64,000 nt of DNA, taken from assembly GCF_000372725.1 (NCBI RefSeq), contig NW_005199926.1, forward strand, positions 137,189 to 201,188, in the 5' to 3' direction. The translations under genes and the position numbers were made by a program. The number at the start of each line of letters is the position of its first letter. Position 1 is the first letter of the stretch. Origin of the DNA: Emiliania huxleyi CCMP1516. Taxonomy: Eukaryota; Haptophyta; Isochrysidales; Noelaerhabdaceae. Below the pieces are notes generated by a model, which saw only the letters and a program-made list of their open reading frames with translations, searched no databases and was not told the DNA's origin. Below, in pieces: positions 1 to 11,049 of the stretch.

Positions 1-2
1 CG

Positions 3-871
3 CGCACGTCCGACCTCGCCGTCACCACGTCGGTGCTCTACATCCTCCCGATCGCCTGCTGCCTGCACATCTTCTACGCCCTCTTCTTCTACTCCAAGCA
101 GGCGGCCGAGCCTGTGATACCGAGCCAGTGATACGAGCCAGTGACACGAGCCACTGCGTGACTAGTGAAGCCGGGGAGGGGCGGCAGGCAGACCTCTCCT
201 CTCCTCCTCCGCGCAGGCGGGCGCCGACCCGACCTCCCTCCTCTACCTCGCGCTCCTCCTCCTCGGTGGCGGCGTGCCACGGCGCATCTGACCAAATGGG
301 CCCATCTGACCGGTTCCGTTGCCTTCCTGTAGGCGGCATCGTGCTGTGGCGCATTTCGGTCGCCATCGCCAGGCCGGAGCCGGAGCCGGAGGGGGGGGGC
401 GCGGGCGCGCCGCCCGAGGGACGGGACCCGGGCCGACCGGACGGTCGGCCGCGCTGCTTGTCGCGCCCGAGCCCTGTGGTGGGCGGGCAGCTCTCGCGGC
501 AGCACATCCCGCACATCATGGCGCGCGGGACGGCCACGCGCGCCGTGCCCCCGTGCACCACGCCGGCGCGCGCCGAGCTGCGGCTGGCGGCCGCGCCGCC
601 GCCCGCCGCTGCTGAGGTCGCGGCCGATGACGGCGACACGGTCTGGGCGCGGCTGGACGAGATTGGGCAGGTCTACCTGCCGCCCCTCACCACCGCGCTT
701 CTCACCTCGAGCTGGCTCGATCACGAGCGGCCGGCCGCGGCGGCGGAGATGGTGGAGCGTACGCCGCCGCGGGCGGCCAACGCGGACGACGCGCCGGGGA
801 CGCAGCCGTTCTGCAGCTTGGAGGAACCGGGCGACGCGGGCGCCGTAGAGGAGGGAAGGAGGACTACCTAG
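3..871 (+). CDS. 3' part of a multi-pass membrane protein (5' truncated by window edge)
   Basis: Three in-phase exons are visible: 3-113, 217-265 and 333-871 (stop 869-871), joined by GT-AG introns with pyrimidine-rich acceptors and CTGAC-type branch motifs. The first exon encodes a hydrophobic helix (YILPIACCLHIFYALFFY). Exon 2 plus the start of exon 3 encode a second helix (LLYLALLLLGG...IVLWRISVAIA). The remaining ~170 residues are a low-complexity, Pro/Ala/Arg-rich cytosolic tail. I do not recognise the family. The 5' end lies outside the window. Exon phasing is clean (0, then 1), which is the main reason to believe the model. Confidence 0.6.
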   Translation, partial: HVRPRRHHVGALHPPDRLLPAHLLRPLLLLQAGGRACDTEPVIRASDTSHCVTSEAGEGRQADLSSPPPRRRAPTRPPSSTSRSSSSVAACHGASDQMGPSDRFRCLPVGGIVLWRISVAIARPEPEPEGGGAGAPPEGRDPGRPDGRPRCLSRPSPVVGGQLSRQHIPHIMARGTATRAVPPCTTPARAELRLAAAPPPAAAEVAADDGDTVWARLDEIGQVYLPPLTTALLTSSWLDHERPAAAAEMVERTPPRAANADDAPGTQPFCSLEEPGDAGAVEEGRRTT

Positions 872-1114
872 AGGACTACTAGTGTGGAAGCCTTGAAGCC
901 ACTCCACTCTGATCTCTGTCATCCCCCGATCCTCTCCGTCGCCTTAAGTTGCCGCATGCCAACACGCAACAGTCGATTGTGCGTTTTCGTGTGGGGAGCC
1001 TGACTGTTTTTAATGGAGGGACCAGTGTGGCATCTCTTGTGCGACTCACATACACATTGTTCATTGTACACAGTGCTATGATATGACCATCAAAGAAAGA
1101 GGTCAATCCCAGAG

Positions 1115-4100
1115 TCATGGTCCATGAAGGCTTCTGGTCGGCCTGTGGTTGCGCACGCCACCGACCCCATTCGACATCCCGCGGTATAAGCAGCGCGCGC
1201 CCGCCTCGCTATACCGGTCGATGGTGCTCAGCTGCGCGCAATACTCTCCGTCACGCTCGCAGAAGCCCGTGTCGACGACGAACGGCAGTCCGTTTGCCCT
1301 GGCATGGCATGGCCGAGAGTCACCGGCGATGGGGCATTGAGGCAGGGTGGTGGCTCAGGGTGGTGGCTCGCTGCGTGACTCGCCTGCTCGAGTGGTAGAC
1401 GGCACACGGATGCGTGTAGAAGCCCGCCGGATCGTTGGCGGCCGAGGTGTTGAGGTAGCATCGCGCGTCGCTGTCGGTCAGGTCGACGCGCCCCTACATT
1501 GGGGAGGCGGGCTCAGCTCACAAGGCCTCGTGGGCCGAATCAACCATCATGCGCGCACCTCGTCGTAGTTCGGCGTCGCGTCGCGCGTATAATGATAGTG
1601 GTGCACCCGCACGTGCAGGCACGCGTTGCGCACCTGTTTCACAGTAGCGCGTGTGAAGAGGGAAGCCTTTTGTAGACACGGCGCGTGTTCGGACGGTGAA
1701 CCCTGACGCCGGCGCGCTCGAGACCGCATCGCGCGCGCGCCTCGGCGCCTGCCCGGTTGGGCGGAGTGTCGAAGAAACGGCTGAACTCACGTAGTTTCGC
1801 AACTGCCAGCGGTGGCCGAAAGACGAATGCGTCCCAGCTCACCTGAAGGGTGGGGGCAGGGCTGAGGGAAGGGGAGACGAGGGCGATGAGTGGCGCTGGA
1901 TTTGTTGCACCCGCGCATGCATCGATGGGCCTTCCACATCTCGGCTACACTACATCTTGTGCCTCGATGGGACTGCTGCAGCGTTGCTTCTTGAAGAGCT
2001 GCTCCACCCGGCTGCGCGGCGGGATGGTGAGCCCGCCCGTGGTCATCGTGTACTGGCTAGACATTCGTCGCCACCGCGCAGCCGCAGCGCCGTCCGGCGC
2101 CGCGCCCCCTCCACCCGACGCCGCAGAGGCGGCAGCGCCAGTGGGCGCGACGCTGGCGGCGCTGTTGGTGCAAAAGTCGCACAACTCACTGTTGCAGCCG
2201 GGCACGGAACTGCAGTCTCCGCGCTTCCCCCAACGGATGTTATAGCACGTGGCGCAGGTCACTCCACCTCCGCCGCTAGCGATGGGCGCTGTCTGCATAT
2301 GTCTGCTCCGCTCGGCGGCGATAGAGGCGGCGGTGGCAGCGGCGGGGGTGACGGCGGCGGGGGCAGCAGCGGACACAGCGGCCGTAGCCGCAGCCGGAGC
2401 TACAGCTGGGTCGTGGCTGTTGCCTTTCCTGGCCGGCACGCCTTGAGGTGCTGCTGCTGCTGTGGTGGCTGCGGCGGCGCCAGCCACCTCTGCCTTCCAC
2501 GGCCTTCCCGCCATCGCCTCCGCAGCGGCGGCGCCAATGCCGCGATGCCTGCGTATTCGTGATGCCGCTTCGCTCGCAAGCGGCGCGCGCTCCTCGCCTG
2601 CCTCCATTGCTGCGACGGGCTGCGCGAATCCTGCGGTGAAGTCTCGCGATGGCTTTTGGGTCCACGTTGCCGAGGGGTCGCCGGCCGCACTCTCTGGCTC
2701 GCGATCGCCTGAGGGGGCAAGCCAGAGACGTGTCCTGGACGTGCCCATGATCCCTTACGGGCCGGCTCGCGCTCACCGTTGACGGTGAGGACCCACGCTC
2801 GCTCCTCATCGAAGCCGAGGGCCGAGAGCATGTGGATCGTCTCATCAAAGACCAGGTCGGCGTGCGCCACGATGACGTGCGTACCTGCAGGAGAGGGAGA
2901 GTGCTGGCGGTTGAGGCCTTTCGCAGCATCGTGGACCGGCATTGCCCTGTGGGCTGCTGCTGCTACAGCTTGAGCAGCTGCGCACCCGCGGGGCGGCCAT
3001 GTCTCGACTGCACTCCGATACACCTCGGCTACACATCTCGGCTACTTCTCGTCACTATCACGCGCCAGCGAAGTTGCCATCGGGCTGCTGCGAGGCGTAC
3101 GTAAAGAGATCGATATAGCGCAGCTGTGTGGACTCCCGATCAATGCATGAGAGCTTGGGCGTGCCGCCCAGCGTGGCCAGCTCCTGCAGCCGTTGCCTCC
3201 ACGGCGCGTTCGCCTCGATCCGTCCGCGGAACTGCGCACAGCCGTCGCCCGGCCGCTGCTCGTACAGCACCCACACCTCCGCCAAATCCCTCCCGAGCAA
3301 ATTGGAGCGGATGGCTCCCTCAATCTCGGCGTAGCGCGCCGTGGAAGTGGGGCCGCGTGGGTCACGAGCAAAGTGGGAGAGGAGGAGGGTGTAGCTCGGC
3401 ACGCGCGGGGTGTTGGCTGCGACAGCCTGCAATGTCGCCTCCACGTTCGCCGCCACGCGCGCCATCGTGCCATCGTACCACCAACGCATGGCACGCGCGC
3501 GCTCATCAAGCTCGGCGGGGCGGCTGGCGAGGTCCTCCATTGCGGCGATTGCTTGCGAGACCTAACGTAAGGTGAGGCCGGGTAACGGTCTGCACCTGGC
3601 GTAGGGCAAGGGCTTGCGCTGCGAGACCTCGTCGACGACGAGGAATGGCACGTCCGCGAAGACGGCGAGGTCGCACTTGGCGACGGAAGCGTCGATGTCA
3701 GAGCGCGAGAGGACGGGAATTGACCCTGCCTCGGCGGCCTCGTACCAGCGGAAGCACTCGAGCGTGTTGCCGCGCGGGGAGAGCGTGAACGAGCTCGAGA
3801 GGAGCACCTAGGGTCAGGGCCAGGGTCAGATCGGGGTCAAGAGTCAGATTCGGGGTCAGGGTCAAAGGGTTTGGGGCCGAGTCTAAGGGTGTGCATGGGC
3901 AAGAGCGCGAAGGAGCACCTTGCGGTACTCGGAGTATGACATCGGGTTGGCAGAGACGGTGGAGATGCCGACCGGCCCCTCGACCCCACGTCCACGGCCG
4001 CGGCACTGCCAGAATGTCGACGCGAAGCGGTCGCCGCGCTGTTCGTGCGGCATCCACTCCTTAGCCTCAAACACAAAGGCACAGCGCGTGGAGAGCCAGC

Positions 4101-6166
4101 CAACCGCCGTATCGAGCCAGGCGCGGCGCGACGGGTGCGTGTTGGCGGAGGCAACAAGGTTGAAGAGGTAGGGCCGCTTCGACGCGGGCACCGTGAGCGC
4201 CTCGGACGCCGTCGTGATGGGCATGCGCATGTGAGGCGAAAGCGGCAGGAACGTGGCGCTATCGGATCGCGTCGGGTACTGAATCAGCTCGGCATTCGTT
4301 CGCGCCGCCTCTTCGAATGGTCCGCTATCGCCGCACCTGGCCAAGGGGGGACGGGTGGGGTTGGCAGTGGCTTGGACAAGGGCGAGGCGGAGGGGCGTTC
4401 GCACTTCTCGCTCGAGAAGACCGTCGCAACGCGCCGATTCCACGTGTGACTGCGCGCGATTGTCGCCGGCTTGCGGACGGCGAAGTGCCTGGTGCCGTTG
4501 AATCGCGGCGGCGACGTCGCCAGAAGGCGGACTGCGACGTTGCAGTCTAGCGGCCCCGGATGTTCGGGTGAGTGTATGTAGTACTCGACGCGCCCCGACC
4601 CGTAGGTCTCGGCGCGGCTTCCTTGTCCCGTTGCGAGGGCGCTGATGCTACCACGCTGACTGATAAAGAAGGACAGGCGCGAGTCGTGCGGCACGCAGAC
4701 CTGCAGCAGACGACATGCAACGGCTCGTCGTGGGCGTAAAGCCGTACTGCGTGCGGAACCGTGCCGCCCTCACGTATCGTGGCTGGGGAGCGCGAGCTCA
4801 AGAGGGACTGGGGCAAGGGTGCTCGTGATAGCCCAGAAGTCATCAGAGATACGAGGATGTGTCTCTGGAGCGGCTCGCGGACCCGCAGCGTGCACTCCCA
4901 ACTCAGCTCCAGGAGGCTGACGGGGTCGCTAGAGGGGTCGCCAGAGACCGCGCCCCGCACCGCCTGGATAACACCGCGGATCCTCTCCCCGACCCGGAAG
5001 TCGTCGCTCGACGACGGGATGGTCGGGTTGCCCTGGGGAGGGTTGGGGTCGGGAAGGTGATGGATGCTGGCGGTGGAGCGTTGTCTGCGCTTGGCCCCAC
5101 GCGGGCAGTAGTGGCTTTACAGGTGGCCCTTCTGCGTGCAAACCGCCGGCGGCGTCCGGCTGCGGTCGAATAGTGGCAGCTTTGGGAGTCTTGCGGGGTC
5201 CATCGCACCTCGGCCTTGCGTAGTGCCATCACCGAATCGGTCAGGTTGCGTGCGGCCAATTTTCGTCCGTGATCGGAGAGGGGAGTGAGTTCATAGAGGA
5301 AGCGCGCAATGCGATGCGCCGTCTCCATCGGCGCGGAGCGAAGGTCGTTGGACCGTAGGTTGAGCACCCGATGGGATCCCCGCTGCAGCGAGATGATGCG
5401 TGCGTGAGTGGATTTGTGTGTGGTTGGTGGGCGCGGGAAAGCAGGCGGTGGGAGGTGGGCGGGGTCGTGGACGGCTTAGCAGGGGGTGCTGTGGGCAGCA
5501 AGGTGCCTGCCACATGCCATAGTGTGCGAGCTGCGCTCGCAGAAACTCCTCCAGGGGCCTGCGGCGGGGTAAAGCGCGGCCTCTAAGGCCCTGTAGTCGC
5601 GTGCTACGCGCGCGCTCTCTCCCTCCTTGCGTGCTCGAGGCAGGGGCGGGTGGGTGCCTCTGCTCAGCCTCCACCCACTTGAGTGCAATCCACGACGCCA
5701 TCAGCTCCGGTAGACAGCGGCGCGTCTGGAAGACGAGTGTGCGGTCGCAGAGCGAGGCGAGCCGGTCGCTAAACTCGTGCGACTTGTAGATGACGACACT
5801 CGAAGGCTGGAGTAGCGTCCAAGACGCACGCTGCCGCGAAATGTAGTCGGCGACGCCCGCCGCCGACCACGTCTCGTTGACGACGTGGTATTGGAGCGCC
5901 CAATAGCCAAAATCGAGGAATGGCACGCCATTTGCATTGAGTACTGCGATGACCAGCTTGTGCAGCGTCGTGGTCGAGCTGCGCTGTAGCCCCGCAATGA
6001 CTATTGCAGTGTGGCAACGTCCCGCGCGAGGTGCCGGAAGATAGCCCTCGCGGTCTCTAGCCTCAATCGGCCGGCTGTCGACGGCTGGGAGGCGTCTGTC
6101 CAGTTCCACCGCCCAAGCCTGCGCCGCGGCCGCGGCTGCGGCGAGCAGCCGTACCCATCCTGCCAT
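1115..6166 (-). CDS. Giant multidomain glycan-modifying protein: sulfotransferase + exostosin-like (GT47) + second glycosyltransferase-like region
   Basis: The start at 6166 gives a signal-like N-terminus (MAGWVRLLAAAAAAAQAWA). Residues around 6070-5650 contain a sulfotransferase PAPS-loop-like motif (GLQRSSTTTLHKL) and FQTRRCLPELMASW. Another exon (about 5370-5180) gives RVLNLRSNDLRSAPMETA. Later exons (about 5039-4855 and from 4703) encode a beta-rich region with EYYIHSPEHPG, followed by an RXYLT1/exostosin-like region: RPYLFNLVASANTHPSRRAW near 4170 and FTLSPRGNTLECFRWYEAAE near 3790. The 3' exons (3540-3058, 2890-2760) encode RYIDLFTYASQ and THVIVAHADLVFDETIHML, then a long Ala-rich insert holding a Cys cluster (CATCYNIRWGKRGDC). 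The end encodes SWDAFVFRPPL (1842) and closes at 1115. Splice frames connect the parts without an obvious stop plus new start, so I annotate one gene. Two or three adjacent genes remain possible. It probably acts in the Golgi on sulfated polysaccharide. Confidence 0.55.
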
Positions 6167-6242
6167 GCAAACAAGAACTGTCCTCCCGACGCGCTAACCG
6201 GCGAGAACGCAAACTCCTTTAGGCAAAACTTGTGATAGAAAT

Positions 6243-6611
6243 GTGGGCTTGAAGGCGATTTGGCATAACATTGGCCCGAAAAATCTTCTTTTCTCTTCCG
6301 TACATTCGGCAAACATTGGCTGCAAGCAACGCGGGTTCCGTGGTCAACGGGCGTGCGACCACACCACCGGCCAAGGCTACGTCAAGTCGCAGCGTGGCCA
6401 CTACCACGACGGGATCTTCTGCAAGCGAAACAAGTTCAACCTGCTTCTTCACGAGACATTCGGCGGTGGCTTCTCAACGCCAGCAGTTGCAAAGATCAAC
6501 CGCCTTGCGCGCAAGGCTCAACGCTCGGGCGTTGACCGCACCGCGTACCCTCCCCACTCCCGCCTCTCGTTTGTGTCACACCACGCGGAACGCATCTCCA
6601 TCGTTCGGTGA
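6243..6611 (+). mobile_element. ORF fragment, possibly the 3' end of a LINE-like element
   Basis: A 122-codon open frame without a convincing ATG encodes GCKQRGFRGQRACDHTTG, FCKRNKFNLLLHETFGGGFS and HHAERISIV. This resembles, from memory, C-terminal regions seen in repetitive reverse-transcriptase ORFs of unicellular algae, but the resemblance is weak. A dispersed repeat follows about 70 nt later (6681-6755), which would fit a 3' untranslated tail. It could instead be a diverged host exon. No target-site duplication or poly(A) was found. Confidence 0.3.
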
Positions 6612-6680
6612 AGGGGGTGAACCGCGCCATCCTCGATCGCCGTGAAAGCTCGCTTCCAAGCTCTCACGCCGCGCGTAGGG

Positions 6681-6755
6681 CCCTTAGGGGCCTAGAGAAC
6701 ACAACCCCCTCTCCCTCTTCTCCCAGTAAGCTAAAAGTGCACATACACTGAAAAT
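6681..6755 (+). repeat. Dispersed repeat R1, copy 1
   Basis: A block running from AGGGGCCTAGAGAACACA through TCTCCCAGTAAGCTAAAAGT is repeated in the same orientation at 22114-22175 with a few substitutions. It lies just downstream of the possible LINE-like fragment. Confidence 0.7.
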
Positions 6756-6805
6756 GTCTCACAGTCCCGGAGCAGACGACGTCCGTCCAATCATGTGACA
6801 CACAT

Positions 6806-7669
6806 ATGGCGACCGTGACGGACTCTCCTTCAGAGCTTGTTGCGGCACAGCCTACAAATCGCGACAAGCTGCATAGAGTCGGCGGACAGACAGAAGACGA
6901 GAGGGTGGCATGGCCTCCGCTGGCCCAGGGGACTTACGTTTATGCCGGTCGCATGTCCGCCATCCGGTCCAGTGACGTCCTCTACGGCCCCCTGACTGGA
7001 GAGTGTTTTACGTGCGTGCTGAAACGGGTGCAGGTGTTTAGCACTGACCTCGCTGAACCAACACCTTACTCGGCACAGCAACTCTCTCCGCCATGAAAAT
7101 AACCGCCTGTCACGGGCTCACGGCGACCACACTTCCTCCGCTGAAGCCAACCGCACGCTGTAAGCTGACATCCCGCCCTCTGCTCCCCCGCGTTCCATTT
7201 AGGGCCTCGTGTATCCAGTCGTGCACGTCACCTCGAAACCGCAGCGCATGACAGACAGTGACATCTTCGACCTTGTTCACTTCCTTGAGCGGTGCCTGAG
7301 CGCGGCGAAACCTTGCGGATTCCTGCACGATCTTCGCCACATCTCGGCGGTCTCGTCGCGGCAGCAGGTGCGCCGCCTCCGCGACATCCACGACAGCTTG
7401 CGACGGGAGACTCCACAACATGCCTTCCGCAGGTGAGGGCGCTCGTGTCGTTCGTGGCTCGGAACAAGCGGACGATGGACACGCACTTGCTGTGCACAGC
7501 TGTCGTGGTCGGCTCGCCGCTGCTACGCTACGTCGTGAACGGGCTATTTACGCTGTTCCGCCCCTCACAGCCCGCCTCGCTTTTTGGTAGCCTCGAGGAG
7601 GCAATCGCCTTTCTTGGTCGGCACATTTCGCCCGGGGCGGTCGCGGCGCCGGCAGCACCCAGCGCGTAG
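6806..7669 (+). CDS. STAS/SpoIIAA-like domain protein
   Basis: Three exons are proposed: 6806-7033, 7203-7367 and 7433-7669. All junctions are phase 0 and both introns are GT-AG (the second is 65 nt). The protein is about 209 residues. Exons 2-3 encode an alternating beta/alpha fold: VYPVVHVTSKP, then DLVHFLERCLSAAKPCGFLHDL, then RALVSFVARNKRTMDTHLL, TAVVVGSPLLRYVVNGL and LFGSLEEAIAFL. This order and the closing 'EEAIAFL' helix match the SpoIIAA/STAS-like family often found as small stand-alone proteins. The family assignment rests on pattern only. The ligand and partner are unknown. Exon 1 is the least certain part. Confidence 0.6.
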
Positions 7670-8417
7670 TTCAGAGCGGGCGCACGTGTTTCAAGTCTCC
7701 CCAGATGTACACCGTGTGCGTGTACGCATCATAGGGGCTGCCTGCCGCGGCTGGGTGCGACGGGGAAATAAATTTGAAGGTCAGTCAGCGCGTGCCGCGA
7801 GGGACGAACGAGGGCCGCGACGGCGGCTCAAGCGGGAGGGAGCGGAGACAGTGGGCAGCGAGCGAAGTGGTGAGACTGATGATGCTCCTTCGACTTAGGG
7901 AGCGGTTCAGCTGCTGGGCGGGCTTCAGGGTGGTGCTAACGCGAAAGGGAATCGACGCGATGTGTAAAGCATAAAGAAGAGGAGAAAGAAGAGGACGGAC
8001 ATCAGTGATGACGAAAAACAGAAGCTAGCGCAGACGAGAGAGGGCAGACCCGGGGACTGGGGAGCCGGAGCAGACGGCATCGGCCGCCGAGGGAACGTTG
8101 GGAAGAGGCACGAGGAGGGCGGCGACCTCAACCGACTATGGAGGACCCGTCACCAGACGACGCAGGGCAGACGACGGTGAGGCGGAGCAGACGTTCAGGG
8201 CGAGACGAGGGAGGGAGCAGGACGTTGCGGAGATCAGCAGGAGGATGTACGAAAAGATTAGGAGCAGCAGGGACCCGAGGGACCATGTGGAAGACGGCTA
8301 GTGCTAGTCCCCCACCGGGAGGACGACCCCTGCTAGTCGCCGACCACTCGCACAAAGCGAGGTCTCGTGCAGTCTCGAAGACTTGGCATATTAGTCGGGC
8401 CGGGCCGCGAGGCCTCT
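7670..8417. other. Spacer without a recognisable gene
   Basis: Both strands carry only short open frames of biased composition. I see no domain, RNA gene or repeat unit that recurs elsewhere in the window. It may hold the promoter and 5' untranslated region of the gene starting near 8418, or an undetected first exon. Confidence 0.5.
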
Positions 8418-9591
8418 ATGACGGACCCGCTGCAGGTCCCAAGGTCGCGCTACCGGCCCACATCGCCCTCGAGCCTCTCCTTTGTCAACCTGAGCAAGAT
8501 CGGAGGCGCCTACAAGATGTACCTCCGAGGAGGCATTGAGTACCGAGTGAGCGATTTGGTTCACGGCTACCTACATCGGCTCGGTGAGAGGTAGAGTCAG
8601 CCGTGGGATATCGTAAAATTCCTGCGCGCGCTGTGGTTCTCTGCGTATGCTTCCCATGCCACTGGGACACGTCCGGCAGGCGTCAATGTAACCAGCGCCT
8701 TCTGCTCCCTCTGGCCCGACTCAATTGGCTGCTTATACACGCGTATGGCACGGCGAGTCAATGACCACGAGGCCTTCCTCATCGCCCTGCGACGCAAGGC
8801 TGCCGCCCGGCCAGACCTCTGCCCGGCTGCTACGGCACTTGTGGTGCACCTGCGGCTCGGAGGTGCGGATTTGGGAGCCGGAGCTCGAACTAGTCCTGGG
8901 CCACGGTTGTGATAATCTCAGCCGTACCACACCCCACACGCCCGACTCTGCATGGATGCCCGAGGAGTGTGAACATTGCCTGTTCACGCCTCGAGCATCA
9001 ACAGACACGCTCGACTGGGACCGCACCGACTGCCCGAGGAGCATCGCGCGCGGCACCTCGTGCCGCTTCTTGCACCCTGCCGCGGCGTATCGTCGCCTTC
9101 GCCTCCCGAGAGGGGTCGACCACGCCGTGCTGGACCGCAGCCCAGATGCTGGATGCGCCTGCACCTTAGCTATCACGCGAGCATACACGTACCAAGTGTG
9201 TGTGGTGCAATGTGCACACGCGTGACGTTCGTATTTGTAGCCGTTGTATCACACTCACGTCTGGTATCCCTCTGCAGGTCGGCGACCCGTTCTACCGCTC
9301 AAAGGCTGTCCCCCACACGGGCCAGCGAAGCCTTGCCTACCTGGGGGACGTACGGCAGGTCGAAAGGGAGGATACCTAACTGAGCACGAGCAGTTCTGTG
9401 ACAAGGCTGACTGCGAGTAGGCCCTACGTGAGCGCGTGCCGGTGCGGAGCGAGCGGATCGGCGCGCCCGTCGACGACGACATCATCTTCCTCTCTCGTGC
9501 GCGCTTTCTGCTGCCCAGCAGCAATTCTGGCTTCACGAGGCTGGTCGCGCTGGCAGTCCGCAGAGCAAACGGCACTGTTCTTGCACTGTAA
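8418..9591 (+). CDS. HxRxGD-type glycosyltransferase (fucosyltransferase-like fold)
   Basis: Five exons phase perfectly: 8418-8583, 8680-8862, 9005-9195, 9278-9358 and 9421-9591, all with GT-AG introns. Joining exons 2 and 3 creates the motif ALVVHLRLGD, where the Asp codon is split by the intron; this is the nucleotide-sugar-binding HxRxGD loop of the GT11/GT23/GT65/O-fucosyltransferase fold. The last exon encodes DDDIIFLSRARFLLPSSN followed by GFTRLVA, equivalent to the conserved 'SGGGFS' segment near the C-terminus. The protein is about 263 residues. No signal anchor is seen, so a further upstream exon is likely, or the start at 8418 is not the true one. It probably transfers a deoxy-sugar in the Golgi; the substrate is unknown. 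Confidence 0.7.
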
Positions 9592-9964
9592 CCGCAAAAA
9601 CAGCGTCTGGCTACAAAGCTACACTCTGTAGCTGTACGTGGCGTCGTCGGTCGTGGCCAAGCCCCCCATGCCCCAAGGGCAAGAGGCCCAAGCGCAAGCC
9701 GCACGACGCGCACATGATACATAACCCCGGCTTTCTGTCGTTGTCACATTAAAAACACAGAGACTGCACATATAGAGCCGTATGCGACCGCACGAAGACG
9801 ACAAAGAGCCGGGGCAGGCGACAGAGGGGGTGTACAGCTAGGAGACGGATGCGGGATGGCACACCACCACCAGGACACAGACGAGCTCGGGAGCTAGACA
9901 GTCGGCCGCGCGAGTTGGGTGTGGTGGCAAGGTAGAGGCACCGTGGGCTCGTCCTCGAGGCTCA
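9592..9964. other. Spacer between convergent genes
   Basis: It separates the plus-strand transferase (stop 9589-9591) from the minus-strand terminal exon ending at 9965. No coding signal was recognised. Confidence 0.45.
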
Positions 9965-10135
9965 CTACTCCGGAGGGTGTGGCTCCTGCGACTGCGACTG
10001 GGGCTGCGAGGCCCGCTCCTCGACCTGGTCCTGGTTGGTCTCGATGAAGTCCCACAGGAAGCCCTCGAGGTCCTCCGAGTTGATCGAGTCCATCTCGGAC
10101 CCCACGCCGGAGGTCGTCCGCTGCACGGCGAGGAC
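9965..10135 (-). CDS. Terminal exon of an unknown gene cut by the assembly gap
   Basis: After a CAG acceptor the minus strand reads 56 codons, including EMDSINSEDLEGFLWDFIE and an acidic, Gln/Ser-rich tail ending QSQEPHPPE, then a stop. Codon usage and the clear acceptor support a real exon. Upstream sequence runs into poly-G and the N gap, so the rest of the gene is missing. I do not recognise the family. Confidence 0.5.
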   Translation of the reverse strand, partial: VLAVQRTTSGVGSEMDSINSEDLEGFLWDFIETNQDQVEERASQPQSQSQEPHPPE

Positions 10136-10194
10136 CTGAGGGCCACACGCCAGGGGGTGGGGGCGGAGGGCGCGGCCGGAAGGGAGAGGGGCGA

Positions 10195-10560
10195 GGGGAG
10201 GGGCGAGGAAGGGGGGGGGGGGGGTTAGAGGGCGGGTGGTCGAGGGTACCGCCGGTGTGGGGGGGGGGGGGGGGGGGGGAATTTTTACCCTTGCTTGGCG
10301 CCCCGCCCGTCAGGGCTTGGGAGCCCACAAATTTTATGCCCCCCCCCTGCAAAGGGTCCGGGGACCCCTTAGGCGGCCAAGGCATTTCGGGGGGCTCTTG
10401 GGGGGACCTCCGCCCCGGGTCTCGGCTAAATCTTTTCCTGCAGGGGGTCCCCGNNNNNNNNNNNNNNNNNNNNNNNNNNNNNNNNNNNNNNNNNNNNNNN
10501 NNNNNNNNNNNNNNNNNNNNNNNNNNNNNNNNNNNNNNNNNNNNNNNNNNNNNAGTTATC
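10195..10560. other. Assembly gap (100 N) with low-quality homopolymer flanks
   Basis: N runs from 10454 to 10553, a conventional fixed-length gap. The left flank has long G runs (10209-10222 and 10260-10279) and clipped-looking sequence typical of read ends. Open frames crossing this stretch should not be trusted. Confidence 0.9.
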
Positions 10561-10624
10561 TGCGCTCACACCCCGGACGCTGGGAGGTGTGGGAGCCGGA
10601 CACCCCAGGTCCGGGGGAGCTATA

Positions 10625-10860
10625 AGTCCTAAAAAAGAAGCGCACCCCGAGCGGGCGAGCGCGGGGGCCGGATGATGTATCAAGATCGGGTTACGGTGCG
10701 CGTTTGCAGGATCCAGGAAACCATAAAGTAAACACGGGCGGGGTCTCCCCGAGAGGAGGGTTGGTCTGGCGTCTGGGTCTGCGCGCTTTGAGGGTTTCCC
10801 CTTACGTTAGAGCGGCGGAGCGCCCCCTCTAGGGTAGAGCCTCTACTCGGTCTCGGGCAC
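10625..10860 (+). repeat. Dispersed repeat R2, copy A
   Basis: It shares an ordered set of blocks with 40893-41130 (same strand) and with the reverse complement of 16600-16745: GAAGCGCACCC, GGGCCGGATGAT, CGGGTTACGG, GCGCGTT(T/C)GCAGG, AAAGTAAACAC and CGCCCCCTCTA. About 240 nt long, it is of SINE size. I found no convincing tRNA-type A/B boxes and cannot assign a family. Confidence 0.7.
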
Positions 10861-11049
10861 CGCACCCGTGCTGCCACAAAGCACAATGTGCTGCCACAAA
10901 GCACCACTAGTGATTTCGCGCGGAGGGCGTAGACCGTAGTGAAGTGCTGGGGCGCTCACTGTGTGTTATTCGGGTGGGGATCCATCAGTGGTAAGCGGCT
11001 TTAGTCACAGATCCAAGCTCAGACGTTAACTTTGGGCCTAACAGTTGCA

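Noticed and set aside
10236-10625. Open frames spanning the N gap
   Set aside because: They run through poly-G and unknown bases; no reliable coding content.
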